Counted from the first letter of the stretch, positions 8,717 to 17,648 are shown. The stretch: DNA of 64,000 nucleotides from Amycolatopsis xylanica (GCF_900107045.1 NZ_FNON01000009.1:1-64000), one strand, 5' to 3'. Program-made: numbers and translations. The notes: generated from the sequence alone by a model not told the origin.

Positions 8717-8902
8717 TCAGCCCAGCGAGTCCAGCAGGCTCTGCCACCCGCTGGCCGGCAATACGAAGGCGCCACCTTCGGGGTCCTTCGAGTCACGCAC
8801 GGCGGTCCCGCCAGGGACGAAGGCGACCTCGACACAGTCGTTCCCGCCGCCGCTGTGGCTGCTCTTGCGCCACCGGGCCCCGGCCAGCTCGTTTTCGCGC
8901 AT
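8717..8902 (-). CDS. DUF397 protein
   Basis: The 61-residue protein has the DUF397 hallmark: WRKSSHSGGGNDCVEV near the N-terminus, then VRDSKDPEGGAF and a terminal W-x-x-L-L-x-S-L. DUF397 proteins are small partners of XRE/DUF5753 regulators in actinomycetes, as in the BldB/WhiJ-type systems of Streptomyces that affect development. It lies 98 bp downstream of the XRE gene in the same orientation, the canonical pairing. Toxin-antitoxin-like behaviour has been proposed for some pairs but cannot be inferred here. Confidence 0.88.
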   Translation of the reverse strand: MRENELAGARWRKSSHSGGGNDCVEVAFVPGGTAVRDSKDPEGGAFVLPASGWQSLLDSLG

Positions 8903-8930
8903 ACTCCCCTACTCCTGTCTACTTCGTATT

Positions 8931-8953
8931 CTTCATGTGCAACTTCATGTGCA
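8931..8953. repeat. 11-bp direct repeat upstream of DUF397
   Basis: CTTCATGTGCA occurs at 8931-8941 and again at 8943-8953, a 12-bp period, in the short gap between the XRE stop and the DUF397 start. Tandem half-sites at one helical turn could be an operator for the neighbouring XRE regulator. Confidence 0.45.
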
Positions 8954-9000
8954 GCGCACCTGAGGTACAACGATGCGCTTCGGACGGCGTCACGATCGGG

Positions 9001-9870
9001 TCAGGTCTGCGCGGCGGCCTGCTCGGCGTACCGCCCCGCCGCCTCCGAAATCTGGTGGAGCGAGTCGTCGGGCTTCAGCGCGGCGGCGCGAAGGTGATCG
9101 AACATCAGCGAATAGCGTCGCACATCGGGCGGCATTTCGAGATACAGGCCGGTGGACGTGCTGTCCACATAGACCACGTCGGGATCGGCCTGCTCGGGGA
9201 AGCCGAGGATCAGGAACGGCCCCTCCATCCCGGGGTGCGCGCCCGCGCCGAACGGCACCACCTGGATGGTCACGTGCGGCATCTTGGCCACCGAGACCAT
9301 CCGGTACAGCTGCTCGGCCATCACCTCGGGCCCGCCGACCGTCCGGTGCAGCACGGCCTCGTCCATGACCGCCCAGTACTCCGGCGGCGCCGGGTCGGTG
9401 AGCAGCTCCTGCCTGGCCATCCGCGCGGCGACGCGGCGCTTGATCTCCACCTCGTCGGCGTCCGGCCGCATCGCCCTGATCACGGCGCGGGCGTACCGCT
9501 CGGTCTGCAGCAGGCCGGGCACCAGCAGCGCCTGGAACGCGCGCAGCGAGCTCGCGTCCGCCTCGAGCCCGACGAACGTGCCGGTGAAGACCTCGTTGTA
9601 GGCATGCCACCAGCCACGCTTGCGCGCCTCGCGCGAGAGCTGGACCAGCGCCTCCTGCTCGTCACCGGAGATGCCGTACAGCTCGAGCATGTCTCTGGCG
9701 TCACGCGGCGTGACGCCCACGTGCCCGGTCTCGATCCGGCTCACCTTGGAGGCCGAACACTCCAGCTTGTCGCCCACCTCGTCGATGGTGAGCTCTGCCG
9801 CCTCGCGCAATCTCCGCAGCTCGCTGGCGAGTCTGCGGCGGCGCACAGTGGGCCCCTGACCCCGCGTCAT
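9001..9870 (-). CDS. XRE-family regulator with DUF5753 domain
   Basis: About 289 residues from an ATG preceded by GGAGG at a 5-nt spacing; a start 30 nt further upstream lacks that site. Residues ~10-70 are the XRE helix-turn-helix (ELRRLREAAELTIDEVGDKL, CSASKVSRIETGHVG). The rest is the DUF5753 ligand/partner domain, recognised by LLVPGLLQTERYARAV, AVMDEAVLHR and VVPFGAGAHPGMEGPF. It forms the standard pair with the DUF397 protein downstream. Such pairs control morphological or antibiotic genes in Streptomyces relatives; the target here is unknown. Confidence 0.9.
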   Translation of the reverse strand: MTRGQGPTVRRRRLASELRRLREAAELTIDEVGDKLECSASKVSRIETGHVGVTPRDARDMLELYGISGDEQEALVQLSREARKRGWWHAYNEVFTGTFVGLEADASSLRAFQALLVPGLLQTERYARAVIRAMRPDADEVEIKRRVAARMARQELLTDPAPPEYWAVMDEAVLHRTVGGPEVMAEQLYRMVSVAKMPHVTIQVVPFGAGAHPGMEGPFLILGFPEQADPDVVYVDSTSTGLYLEMPPDVRRYSLMFDHLRAAALKPDDSLHQISEAAGRYAEQAAAQT

Positions 9871-10068
9871 TGCACCTCCGGGTGTGGCTCGGGTTCGCAA
9901 CCTATCTCATGTCATATCTAACCAGTCGCTCCCGCACACGGTGATGTTCTAACACTTAAAGAAATGGAGCCGATCCCCGATCGGTGGACTGCAATTTGCA
10001 GAATGCCGCTGTACGCTGTGGATCCTGCGCGAAATTGATCGGCGGCGAGAGTCGCGAGGGGGTACTCA

Positions 10069-10425
10069 ATGCAGGAGCGGGATTCCATCCTGGGCCCGAT
10101 GCAAGCCGCCGTCCATCACAGACTGACCGAACTCACCCGATCGGTGGACAAGTCCGATCAGGACCGTCTCGTCGTGCTCGCCGGACACGAGATCCCCCGC
10201 CTCGTCGCCGCCCTGCGTGAAGTGCTCGCCGAGCACGAACCCGACGCCGCGGGCCGCTGCCCGACCTGCCGCAGGCGCCAGCCGTGGTCCCCGTTCCGGC
10301 GTCGCAAGCGGACGCCATGCCGCGCATACTTGGCGGTGCGGCTGCGACTCGACACCGACGCCGCGCCGACCGTGGCCGCGAGCCACCACAAGCGAAGGAA
10401 GCGGAGCCCGCAGTACCTGGGCTGA
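10069..10425 (+). CDS. conserved actinobacterial hypothetical, 118 aa, with Cys-x2-Cys motif
   Basis: The 118-residue protein has a helical first half (residues 10-60) and a basic C-terminal half containing CPTCRRRQPW, which could bind a metal with help from a later Cys and the SHHKRRK tail. GAGGGGG lies 7 nt before the ATG. Divergent from the XRE gene with a 198-bp shared promoter region, and followed by a strong intrinsic terminator. It looks like the small helical proteins of unknown function encoded near XRE/DUF397 loci. No function is proposed. Confidence 0.7.
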   Translation: MQERDSILGPMQAAVHHRLTELTRSVDKSDQDRLVVLAGHEIPRLVAALREVLAEHEPDAAGRCPTCRRRQPWSPFRRRKRTPCRAYLAVRLRLDTDAAPTVAASHHKRRKRSPQYLG

Positions 10426-10440
10426 ACCGCGACCTTCACG

Positions 10441-10494
10441 CAGGGGGTCCGGGATTGCTTCCCCCGATCGATCCCGGGCTCCCTGTGTTTTTTT
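10441..10494 (+). terminator. intrinsic terminator with T-tract
   Basis: CAGGG...CCCTG and CCGGGAT...ATCCCGG form a two-segment stem (10441-10485), followed by seven T residues at 10488-10494. This is a textbook Rho-independent terminator 15 bp after the 118-aa gene, and unusually T-rich for this genome. Confidence 0.85.
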
Positions 10495-10740
10495 ATGCGC
10501 GTTTCCGGCCTGGCGGCCGGGAAAGAGGCGCGCACCGTGAAGTCCCTCAGGCCCCGGGGGGCCTTCGAGACCGCTGGGTCACCCAATCCCGAACCCAGGA
10601 TTCAGGCGAGCTTGGCGAACCGCGGCGGACGCGGATTCGGGCGGGATTTGCCGGGTTCGAATGGCGGTTTGAAACGTTGAAATGCCATTCGCGTGAGCGA
10701 GCCAGGGAATTGTGACGGCGTTTTCAATGGCGTGGCCGAC

Positions 10741-10787
10741 GCGAGTGGAAGGTTTGCTGCATCTAACGCAGCAAACCTTCCACTCGC
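10741..10787. repeat. 20-bp-arm palindrome, ATCTAAC loop
   Basis: Perfect 20-bp arms (starting GCGAGTGGAAGG) enclose a 7-nt ATCTAAC loop. The outer GCGAGTGG and the CTAAC loop recur in the palindrome at 35051-35103 although the middle arm sequence differs. Confidence 0.85.
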
Positions 10788-10858
10788 TCGCGCAACCACG
10801 CCCGGCCCGCCGACCCTCAAGTTCCACTATGTACGTTTCGCCGGTTTCGGGAAGGAAA

Positions 10859-10903
10859 CAAGGGCGGCCCTTGTCACGCTAGAGGTGACAAGGGCCGCCC
10901 TTG
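10859..10903. repeat. 19-bp-arm palindrome, GTCAC-GCTAGAG-GTGAC core
   Basis: Perfect 19-bp arms around a GCTAGAG loop. The GTCAC-loop-GTGAC core is shared with the palindrome at 34921-34973, where the outer arms differ entirely. Confidence 0.85.
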
Positions 10904-10944
10904 CAACGTCCCGGCCCGGCGCCGCGCCCGATCCTCGCCGCGCG

Positions 10945-10996
10945 GGGGTCGTGAGTGGCGCGGCCGGTTCTAACCGGCCTAAACACTCACGACCCC
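10945..10996. repeat. palindrome with GGTTCTAACC core, copy 1
   Basis: Arms GGGGTCGTGAGTG / CACTCACGACCCC (13 bp) and GGCCGGTT / AACCGGCC (8 bp) are separated by a 4x4 internal mismatch. One of six copies in the window with the same core and the TCGTGAG end. Confidence 0.85.
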
Positions 10997-11014
10997 GGGC
11001 TGGGCAAATGGGGG

Positions 11015-11058
11015 TCGTGAGCGTTGCGGGCGGTTCTAACCGCCCGCAACGCTCACGA
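11015..11058. repeat. palindrome with GGTTCTAACC core, copy 2
   Basis: Perfect 21-bp arms with a 2-nt CT centre. The right arm includes the tesB stop codon (11053-11055), so the gene terminates inside the palindrome. Confidence 0.85.
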
Positions 11059-11958
11059 GCCCAGGACGCGGAGGAGGCCTTCTTGGACGACGGTGGCGAT
11101 GAGGGTCCCGTCGGCCGCGAAGAAGCGGCCGGTCGCCAGGCCGCGGGCGCCTGAGGCCGTCGGCGACTGGCTGTCGTAGAGGAACCACTCGTCGGCGCGG
11201 AAGGGCCGGTGGAACCACAGAGCGTGGTCGAGCGAGGCGCCCAGGACCTTGTCGAGTTCCCAGTAGACGCCGTGGCGGGCGAGGATCGAGTCGAGCAGGG
11301 TCATGTCCGACGCGTACGTGAGCACGCAGACGTGCAGGAGCTGGTCGACGGGCAAGGTGCCGTCGGCGCGCATCCAGACCCGGGTGTGGGCGGGACGCTC
11401 GCCGGTCTCGCGGGTGACCCACGGAGGCGGGCTGACGTAGCGGATGTCGATCGGGCGGGGGCGCTCGTGGTGCGTGATGCCCGATTCCTTGGCCCAGTCG
11501 ACCAAAGACGGCAAGGACTCCGGCGCGGGGACGCCGTCCGGCATGGACTCGGCGTGCTCGATGCCGGGCTCGTCCTTCTGGAACGAGGCCGACAGGGAGA
11601 AGATCGCCTTGCCGTGCTGGATGGCGACCACGCGGCGGGTGGTGAACGAGCGGCCGTCGCGGATGCGGTCGACCTCGTAGACGATCGGGACGCTGGGGTC
11701 GCCGCCGCGGATGAAGTACGCGTGCAGCGAGTGGACCCTGCGGTCCTCCGGCACGGTACGGCCGGCGGCGACCAGCGCCTGGCCCGCCACCTGGCCGCCG
11801 AACACCCGCACCGGCGAATGCCGGGGCGAGACGCCGCGGAAGATGTTCTCCTCGATCTTCTCCAGATCGAGGAGCGCCACCAACCGGTCCAGCACGGGCT
11901 GCCCCGCGCCGGTCGCCGTGTCGAGACGGGAAGCGGCTTCCTTGGCCAATTCGGTCAT
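11053..11958 (-). CDS. tesB: acyl-CoA thioesterase II
   Basis: This 301-residue double-hotdog thioesterase hydrolyses acyl-CoA to free acid and CoA. Family motifs are FRGVSPRHSPVRVFGGQVAGQA near residue 40, VHSLHAYFIRGGDPSVPI, and in the second hotdog LDHALWFHRPFRADEWFLYD. It lies 36 bp downstream of pyk on the same strand, the pykA-tesB1 order seen in M. tuberculosis (Rv1617-Rv1618, there also adjacent). A 16-bp perfect palindrome sits just upstream of the ATG, so it may have its own control. The stop codon is inside a large hairpin. Confidence 0.92.
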   Translation of the reverse strand: MTELAKEAASRLDTATGAGQPVLDRLVALLDLEKIEENIFRGVSPRHSPVRVFGGQVAGQALVAAGRTVPEDRRVHSLHAYFIRGGDPSVPIVYEVDRIRDGRSFTTRRVVAIQHGKAIFSLSASFQKDEPGIEHAESMPDGVPAPESLPSLVDWAKESGITHHERPRPIDIRYVSPPPWVTRETGERPAHTRVWMRADGTLPVDQLLHVCVLTYASDMTLLDSILARHGVYWELDKVLGASLDHALWFHRPFRADEWFLYDSQSPTASGARGLATGRFFAADGTLIATVVQEGLLRVLGS

Positions 11959-11974
11959 GACGGAACCTTATTGC

Positions 11975-11990
11975 CTAAGCGGCCGCTTAG
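11975..11990. promoter_or_regulatory. 16-bp perfect palindrome in the pyk-tesB gap
   Basis: CTAAGCGGCCGCTTAG lies 16 bp before the tesB ATG and 4 bp after the pyk stop. Length, symmetry and position suit a TetR-type operator for tesB rather than a terminator, because the arms meet without a loop. The regulator is unknown. Confidence 0.5.
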
Positions 11991-11994
11991 TCTC

Positions 11995-13419
11995 TTAAGC
12001 GTGGTCGTCTTCACCAAGTCGGTGAACATGGATCAGGTTGGTCGAGCCGACGGTGCCGGGAGGCGAACCGGCCACGATGACCACCAGGTCGCCGCGCTGG
12101 TACCGGCCCATCTCCAGCATCGAGTGGTCGACCTGCTGGATCATCTCGTCGGTCGTCTCCACCCTCGGCACGATCCGGGTGACGGTGCCCCAGGTCAGCG
12201 CCAGCTGCGCGCGGACGCTCTCTTCCGGCGTGAACGCCAGCAGCGGCAGCCGGGTGTGCAGCCGCGCGAGGCGGCGGACGGTGTCGCCGGACTGCGTGAA
12301 CGCGACCAGCGCCTTCGCGTTGAGGCGCTCGCCGATGTCGCGGGCGGCGTAGGAGATGACGCCGCGCTTGGTGCGGGGGACGTGCGAGAGCGGCGGCACG
12401 ATCGGCGAGTCGGTCTCGATCGTCTCGATGATCCTGGCCATGGTCTTGACCGTGTCGATCGCGTAGCGGCCGACGCTGGTCTCACCGGAGAGCATCAGCG
12501 CGTCGGCGCCGTCGAGCACCGCGTTGGCGACGTCCGAGGCCTCCGCGCGGGTCGGGCGGGAGCTGTTGATCATCGACTCGAGCATCTGCGTCGCGACGAT
12601 GACCGGCTTCGCGTTCTCACGGGCGATCTGGATGGTGCGCTTCTGCACCAGCGGGACCTGCTCCAGCGGCAGCTCGACGCCGAGGTCACCGCGAGCGATC
12701 ATCACCGCGTCGAAAGCGAGGACGATGGCCTCGAGGTTGTAGACAGCCTCGGGCTTCTCGATCTTCGCGACGACCGGCAGGCGGCCCTTGCCGACCTTGT
12801 CCATCACCTGGTGCACCAGGTCGATGTCGGCGGGCGAGCGCACGAACGAGAGCGCGATGAAGTCGACACCCAGCTCCAGCGCGAATTCGAGGTCCTCGAT
12901 GTCCTTTTCGGACAGCGCGGGCACCGAAACGTCCATGCCGGGCAGGGAAACGCCCTTGTTGTTGCTGACCGGGCCGCCCTCGGTGACCTCGCAGACCACG
13001 TCGGAACCCTCGACGCCCTTGACCACGAGCCCGACCTTGCCGTCGTCGACGAGCAGGCGGTCGCCCGGCTTCGCGTCGTGCGCGAGGCCCTTGTAGGTGG
13101 TGGAGACGCGGTCGTGGGTGCCCTCGACGTCCTCGACCGTGATGCGCACGACGTCACCGGTGCGCCACTCGACGGGGCCACCGGCGAACGTGCCCAGGCG
13201 GATCTTCGGGCCCTGCAGGTCGGCCAGGATGCCGACCGCGCGGCCGGACTCGGCGGCCGCGGTGCGGATCAGGTCGTAGACGGCCTTGTGGTCGCTGTGG
13301 CTCCCGTGGCTGAAGTTCATTCTCGCGACGTCCATACCGGCGTCTACGAGTGCCCGCATCTTCTCCGGCGTAGCGGTGGCGGGGCCCAATGTACAAACGA
13401 TCTTCGCGCGTCGGCTCAC
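11995..13419 (-). CDS. pyk: pyruvate kinase
   Basis: The 474-residue enzyme transfers phosphate from phosphoenolpyruvate to ADP in the last step of glycolysis. Visible motifs: RRAKIVCTLGPA at the N-terminus, MNFSHGS (substrate Arg/Asn region), VVAKIEKPEAV with the catalytic Lys, MIARGDLGVELP for Mg binding, and TQMLESM followed by SDVANAVLDGADALMLSGET. The GTG start is chosen because the conserved SRRAKIV follows it directly. The C-terminal allosteric domain is complete. It precedes tesB in a probable operon. Confidence 0.96.
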   Translation of the reverse strand: MSRRAKIVCTLGPATATPEKMRALVDAGMDVARMNFSHGSHSDHKAVYDLIRTAAAESGRAVGILADLQGPKIRLGTFAGGPVEWRTGDVVRITVEDVEGTHDRVSTTYKGLAHDAKPGDRLLVDDGKVGLVVKGVEGSDVVCEVTEGGPVSNNKGVSLPGMDVSVPALSEKDIEDLEFALELGVDFIALSFVRSPADIDLVHQVMDKVGKGRLPVVAKIEKPEAVYNLEAIVLAFDAVMIARGDLGVELPLEQVPLVQKRTIQIARENAKPVIVATQMLESMINSSRPTRAEASDVANAVLDGADALMLSGETSVGRYAIDTVKTMARIIETIETDSPIVPPLSHVPRTKRGVISYAARDIGERLNAKALVAFTQSGDTVRRLARLHTRLPLLAFTPEESVRAQLALTWGTVTRIVPRVETTDEMIQQVDHSMLEMGRYQRGDLVVIVAGSPPGTVGSTNLIHVHRLGEDDHA

Positions 13420-13520
13420 GTTCGGACAGCCTAGTCCTTTGTGGCCTACGAGTCTGTACCGATCCCGAAAGTTCCTCTCCGTGTCTTGGCGATGACGTGT
13501 TCGCGGTAACCTTCGTAGCC

Positions 13521-14594
13521 ATGACAGTGGTGTCGCGAACGGTCGCGCTGATCCTGACGATCGCCTGCGTAGCGGCCTGTTCCGGACCTCCGGCTCCCCC
13601 GCCGTACTGGCGGCGGATCGAAGACCCGGCACCCGGCGCGAAGGTGCGCGCGCTGCTTTCGGACGGCCACGATCTGTACGCGTTCGGTTCCGTGGGGCGA
13701 ACGCCGGCGGCCTGGGCCGGACGGCCGTGGCGCGCGGTGCCCGTCCACGCACGGAGCGGATACGGCGCGCAGGCCGAGCTGACGCTTCCGTCGATGGCGG
13801 GCGGCCGGCTCTTCGCGCTCGGCGAGGCGTTCGGCGGCGCGCACGGCAACCCGCGCCCGACCATCTGGGCGGGCTCGGTGCAGGGGCTTACCGAATACCC
13901 GCAGGGTGTGGAGCTGCTCGGCGGGCCGCGCGGGATCACCGCGTCCGGCTCGGCCGCCGGGCCGGACGCCTACCTGCTGACCGGGCAGTGGGATCACGTC
14001 CGAGGCGGGACCGGCGCCGCCGCCTGGCTCTCCCCCGACGGCGTGACGTGGTCGCAGCAGGAAGACCCCGCGCTGCTCAGCGAGCCCGGCGCGCAGACGC
14101 GGATACTCGGCGCCACGCACGACGGGCGCGAGTTCGTGGCCGTGGGCGATGTGAGCGTCAACGAGCCGGGCCGCGCCAAGGCCACTCCGCTCGCCTGGAG
14201 TTCGGCCGACGGCAAGACCTGGCGGCGCGAGCCGCTCGCCGACCCGGACAAGGCGGGCAACACCTCGGTCGCGCGCGTGCGCTGCGCCTCGGGTTCCTGT
14301 GTCGCGGTCGGCGTCACCAGCCGCCCCGGCGGCGCGCAGCGGCTGGTGACTTGGACTCGCACGACGACGTGGGGCGCGCCGTCCGTGGCGGCCGTCGAGG
14401 TGCCCGCCGATCAGCTGCTCGAGGTGACCGGCATCGCCGGCGACCTGGTGGCGGGCAAGACCGGCGGGCGGCCGCGGCTGTGGTCACTCGCGGGCGCGGA
14501 GATCCCGCTGCCCGAGGAAGCCGACAGCATCGCGGTCACCGACCACGTGCTCGCGACGACGCGCGGCGACGTCACCCATCTCTGGGCCGGTTAG
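13521..14594 (+). CDS. secreted lipoprotein of unknown function, beta-propeller-like
   Basis: The 357-residue protein has a lipoprotein signal: a short basic start, a hydrophobic stretch, then the lipobox VAACS near residue 20 and a Pro-rich linker. The mature part shows repeated Gly-rich strands with W-S-x-D-G-x-x-W type motifs (LSPDGVTWSQ, SSADGKTWRR), typical of sialidase/BNR-like propellers. It is probably anchored on the outer face of the membrane. It is divergent from pyk and its last 4 bp overlap the convergent DUF2461 gene. Ligand unknown. Confidence 0.75.
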   Translation: MTVVSRTVALILTIACVAACSGPPAPPPYWRRIEDPAPGAKVRALLSDGHDLYAFGSVGRTPAAWAGRPWRAVPVHARSGYGAQAELTLPSMAGGRLFALGEAFGGAHGNPRPTIWAGSVQGLTEYPQGVELLGGPRGITASGSAAGPDAYLLTGQWDHVRGGTGAAAWLSPDGVTWSQQEDPALLSEPGAQTRILGATHDGREFVAVGDVSVNEPGRAKATPLAWSSADGKTWRREPLADPDKAGNTSVARVRCASGSCVAVGVTSRPGGAQRLVTWTRTTTWGAPSVAAVEVPADQLLEVTGIAGDLVAGKTGGRPRLWSLAGAEIPLPEEADSIAVTDHVLATTRGDVTHLWAG

Positions 14595-15256
14595 CGCCGG
14601 GGTTTCTCGCTGGGGCCGACGTGGTCGCGGGCCCATTCGTTGAACGCGCGGACCTGCCGCCACGCCTTCTTCACCCGGTCCAGCGAGGTGCGCTCGTGCA
14701 GCGCGTCGTCCGGCTCCCAGACGCGGATCGCGTACACCGAGCGGTACTTCAGCAGCTCGAGCCGGGGATGGTCGTCGGCGAAGCCGCGCGGCTTGGTCTT
14801 GAGCTGGTCTCCCCTGATCTCCCAGCCGGCGCGGCGCAGGCTCGCGAGCACCTTTTCCAGCGCCTGGCCGTGGATGTCGGTGTCGACCGCCTGCCGGTAC
14901 CTGGCGATCTGGTCCGACTCCAGGTGGAAGCAGCCACCGCCGACCCGCAGCCCTTCGGGGCCGACCTCGACGTAGTACGCCCCGCCGCCGCGGCCCTGCT
15001 CGATCACGGCGCCGCAGTGCGTCTTGTACGGCGTCTTGTCGCCCGAGAACCGCACGTCCCGGTACGGCCGGAAGATCTTGGCCGTGCCGAAATCGGCGCC
15101 GAACTCGGGCTCGAGCTCTTTGAGCAGTGCCTCCATCGGCGCCTTGACGTCCTGCTGGTAGATCGCGAGGTTGTCGTCCCAGTAGATCTTGGAGTTGTCG
15201 GCGAGCAGGCCGTCGTAGAACTCCACGGCGTGCTCACCGAAGCCGGCGAACTTCAT
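14591..15256 (-). CDS. DUF2461 family protein
   Basis: The 221-residue cytosolic protein fits DUF2461 (TIGR02453-like): YDGLLADNSKIYWDDNLAIY near the N-terminus, FRPYRDVRFSGDKTPYKTHC, and GGGAYYVEVGPEGLRVGGGC. The function of the family is not established. The ATG at 15256 is preferred over an upstream start because the conserved Phe-x-Gly-Phe motif begins there. It overlaps the lipoprotein gene tail-to-tail by 4 bp. Confidence 0.85.
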   Translation of the reverse strand: MKFAGFGEHAVEFYDGLLADNSKIYWDDNLAIYQQDVKAPMEALLKELEPEFGADFGTAKIFRPYRDVRFSGDKTPYKTHCGAVIEQGRGGGAYYVEVGPEGLRVGGGCFHLESDQIARYRQAVDTDIHGQALEKVLASLRRAGWEIRGDQLKTKPRGFADDHPRLELLKYRSVYAIRVWEPDDALHERTSLDRVKKAWRQVRAFNEWARDHVGPSEKPRR

Positions 15257-15388
15257 GGGCGAGACGATAGTCCCGCCCACCGACAATCCCGAGCGGGCCC
15301 CGGCGCATTCGCGGAATAAATTAAGCCCGCATTTAATGCAGGATTTAAATGGCAGCGAATTGACAGTTCAGGGAAGGCGCCACCATAA

Positions 15389-15544
15389 GGAAACGCGCCG
15401 TCCTGGCGGGGCGACGGCGGCGGCACGGTCACCTACAACTGTGGCGGCATGGGCCACATGAACTACCGGTGCTGGCTCAGCGTGAGCAACCCGGTCGGCA
15501 ATGGCTGGAGCGTCCGGAGCGACGTCGTCCGCATCGAATGCTGA
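15389..15544 (+). pseudogene. remnant of a small secreted Cys-containing protein
   Basis: One frame ending at TGA 15542-15544 encodes GGGTVTYNCGGMGHMNYRCW and then SVSNPVGNGWSVRSDVVRIEC, with three cysteines and the hydrophobic/Gly pattern of an exported mini-protein, but a TAA at 15386-15388 blocks it and no proper start exists. A different frame at 15383-15415 reads TIRKRAVLAG, like the start of a signal peptide. This suggests a secreted protein gene that lost its signal-peptide/mature junction by deletion or frameshift. Speculative. Confidence 0.35.
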
Positions 15545-15587
15545 ACTATTGAGGGGGGAAGCCAAATGTGGCGTGTCGCGGGCGGCT

Positions 15588-15694
15588 GGGTGAGGGCCTC
15601 CCTCACTCAGCCCGAGTGGGCGAGGGCCTCCCTCACCCGGATATCTGGGTGAGGGAGGCCCTGACTGCCCGGGTTGGGTGAGGGAGGCCCTCAC
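15588..15694. repeat. four-unit GTGAGGGAGGCCCTCAC repeat block
   Basis: Two units read GTGAGGGCCTCCCTCAC-like (15590-15606, 15620-15636) and two read the reverse complement GTGAGGGAGGCCCTCAC-like (15649-15664, 15678-15694). The block therefore folds as a long inverted repeat around CGGATATCT. A related block is at 42310-42419. Confidence 0.75.
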
Positions 15695-15740
15695 CCAATC
15701 CGGGCTACGCGGATGGTCGGGCGAGCCTGCCGAGTGGGGA

Positions 15741-15786
15741 GTCGTGAGTGTTGCGGCCGGTTAGAACCGGCCGGAACACTCACGAC
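15741..15786. repeat. palindrome with GGTTAGAACC core, copy 3
   Basis: GTCGTGAGTGTT / AACACTCACGAC and GGCCGGTT / AACCGGCC arms with one 2x2 mismatch. It lies between the plus-strand remnant and the minus-strand chitinase 3' end. Confidence 0.85.
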
Positions 15787-15847
15787 CCCCATGCCCAAGC
15801 CGAGCCCACGATCACGCCACCTTTGCGCTTCCCCTCAATAAGTGAAA

Positions 15848-15889
15848 CCCGGCGTGCCACGCAGCCCCATTGCTGCCTGGCACGCCGGG
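15848..15889 (-). terminator. chitinase terminator
   Basis: CCCGGCGTGCC / GGCACGCCGGG (11 bp) plus an inner GCAG/CTGC pair form a stem 12 bp after the chitinase stop; the minus-strand transcript continues with TTTCACTTATT. Confidence 0.7.
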
Positions 15890-15901
15890 CGGTCACCTTC
15901 A

Positions 15902-17140
<1,239 letters not shown>

Positions 17141-17207
17141 GCCTTCTCCCTTTCAGTGTCACCAAGAGTGACGAAACCGGTGCGGAGGGACTGCATCAAA
17201 GAGTGAA

Positions 17208-17240
17208 TGGACTAGACCAATAAGTCAATGGTTCAGACCA
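17208..17240 (-). promoter_or_regulatory. two DasR-type operators upstream of the chitinase gene
   Basis: On the plus strand TGGACTAGACCA (17208-17219) and TGGTTCAGACCA (17229-17240) match the DasR dre consensus TGGTCTAGACCA at 11 of 12 and 10 of 12 positions. Their centres are 21 bp apart, two helical turns. Paired dre-like direct repeats are typical of Streptomyces chitinase promoters. The distance to the ATG is 67 bp. Confidence 0.7.
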
Positions 17241-17328
17241 GCGTTTTGTAAAGCGCGTGACCGATTAACTCGAACGGCCGCAACATGCCTTGACAGGAAT
17301 ATGTTCGGAGCGGCACATTCGCCGGGTG

Positions 17329-17625
17329 ATGCACACTTTCGACGTACTCGCCGAACCACGGCGGCGCACCATCCTCGACCTGCTCCGCGACGGCGAGCGC
17401 TCGGTCGGCGAGCTGGTCGACCGGATGGACCTGAGCCAGCCCGCCGTGTCCAAGCACCTGCGGGTGCTGCGCGAAGCCGGCCTGGTGACCGTCCGCGTCG
17501 CCGCCCAGCGCCGGTGCTACCGCCTGCGGCCGGAACCCCTCGCCGAGATCGACGCCTGGCTGGCGCCCTATCGCAAGTTCTGGGAAGGACGCCTGGACGC
17601 GCTGGAGCGCCACCTCGACTCTTAG
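17329..17625 (+). CDS. ArsR-family transcriptional regulator
   Basis: The 98-residue winged-helix protein begins FDVLAEPRRRTILDLLRDGE and has the recognition helix in LSQPAVSKHLRVLREAGLV, then the wing VRVAAQRRCYRL. There are no Cys clusters of metal sensors, so it belongs to the non-metal ArsR group that often pairs with SRPBCC or enzyme genes. GTG at 17326 is an alternative start; neither start has a strong ribosome site. It is divergent from the chitinase and 23 bp upstream of the ammonia-lyase homologue, so it may regulate that gene. Confidence 0.85.
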   Translation: MHTFDVLAEPRRRTILDLLRDGERSVGELVDRMDLSQPAVSKHLRVLREAGLVTVRVAAQRRCYRLRPEPLAEIDAWLAPYRKFWEGRLDALERHLDS

Positions 17626-17648
17626 GATGCGCGAAAAGGAGGTCTGGG

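Larger units (their letters stand above)
10426..11052. other. 627-bp non-coding stretch rich in hairpins
   Basis: Between the 118-aa gene and convergent tesB lie one intrinsic terminator and four large palindromes, listed separately. The segment 10495-10740 holds no credible gene: apparent reading frames there run into the palindromes and lack ribosome sites. A GGTTCGAAT string near 10658 resembles a tRNA T-loop, but its flanks do not pair. Confidence 0.6.
15257..15901. other. 645-bp gap holding a gene remnant, GTGAGGG block and palindrome
   Basis: The region between the DUF2461 start and the chitinase stop contains a small coding remnant, a four-unit repeat block, a GGTTAGAACC palindrome and the chitinase terminator, each listed separately. 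The AT-rich patch 15310-15360 could be an old promoter for the remnant. Confidence 0.55.

Noticed and set aside
10640-10690. tRNA-like GGTTCGAAT segment
   Set aside because: The flanks do not form the T-arm or acceptor stem, and no anticodon arm is found. No tRNA or rRNA was recognised in the window.
10693-11154. 153-codon frame across the hairpin-rich gap
   Set aside because: It reads through three palindromes and overlaps tesB; repeated Ala/Arg composition reflects the repeats.
15255-15461. 68-codon frame covering the secreted-protein remnant
   Set aside because: It starts in the DUF2461 promoter region, reads the remnant in the wrong phase and has no ribosome site.
15588-15694. Possible CRISPR array
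   Set aside because: Only four units, in two orientations, imperfect, with no cas gene nearby.
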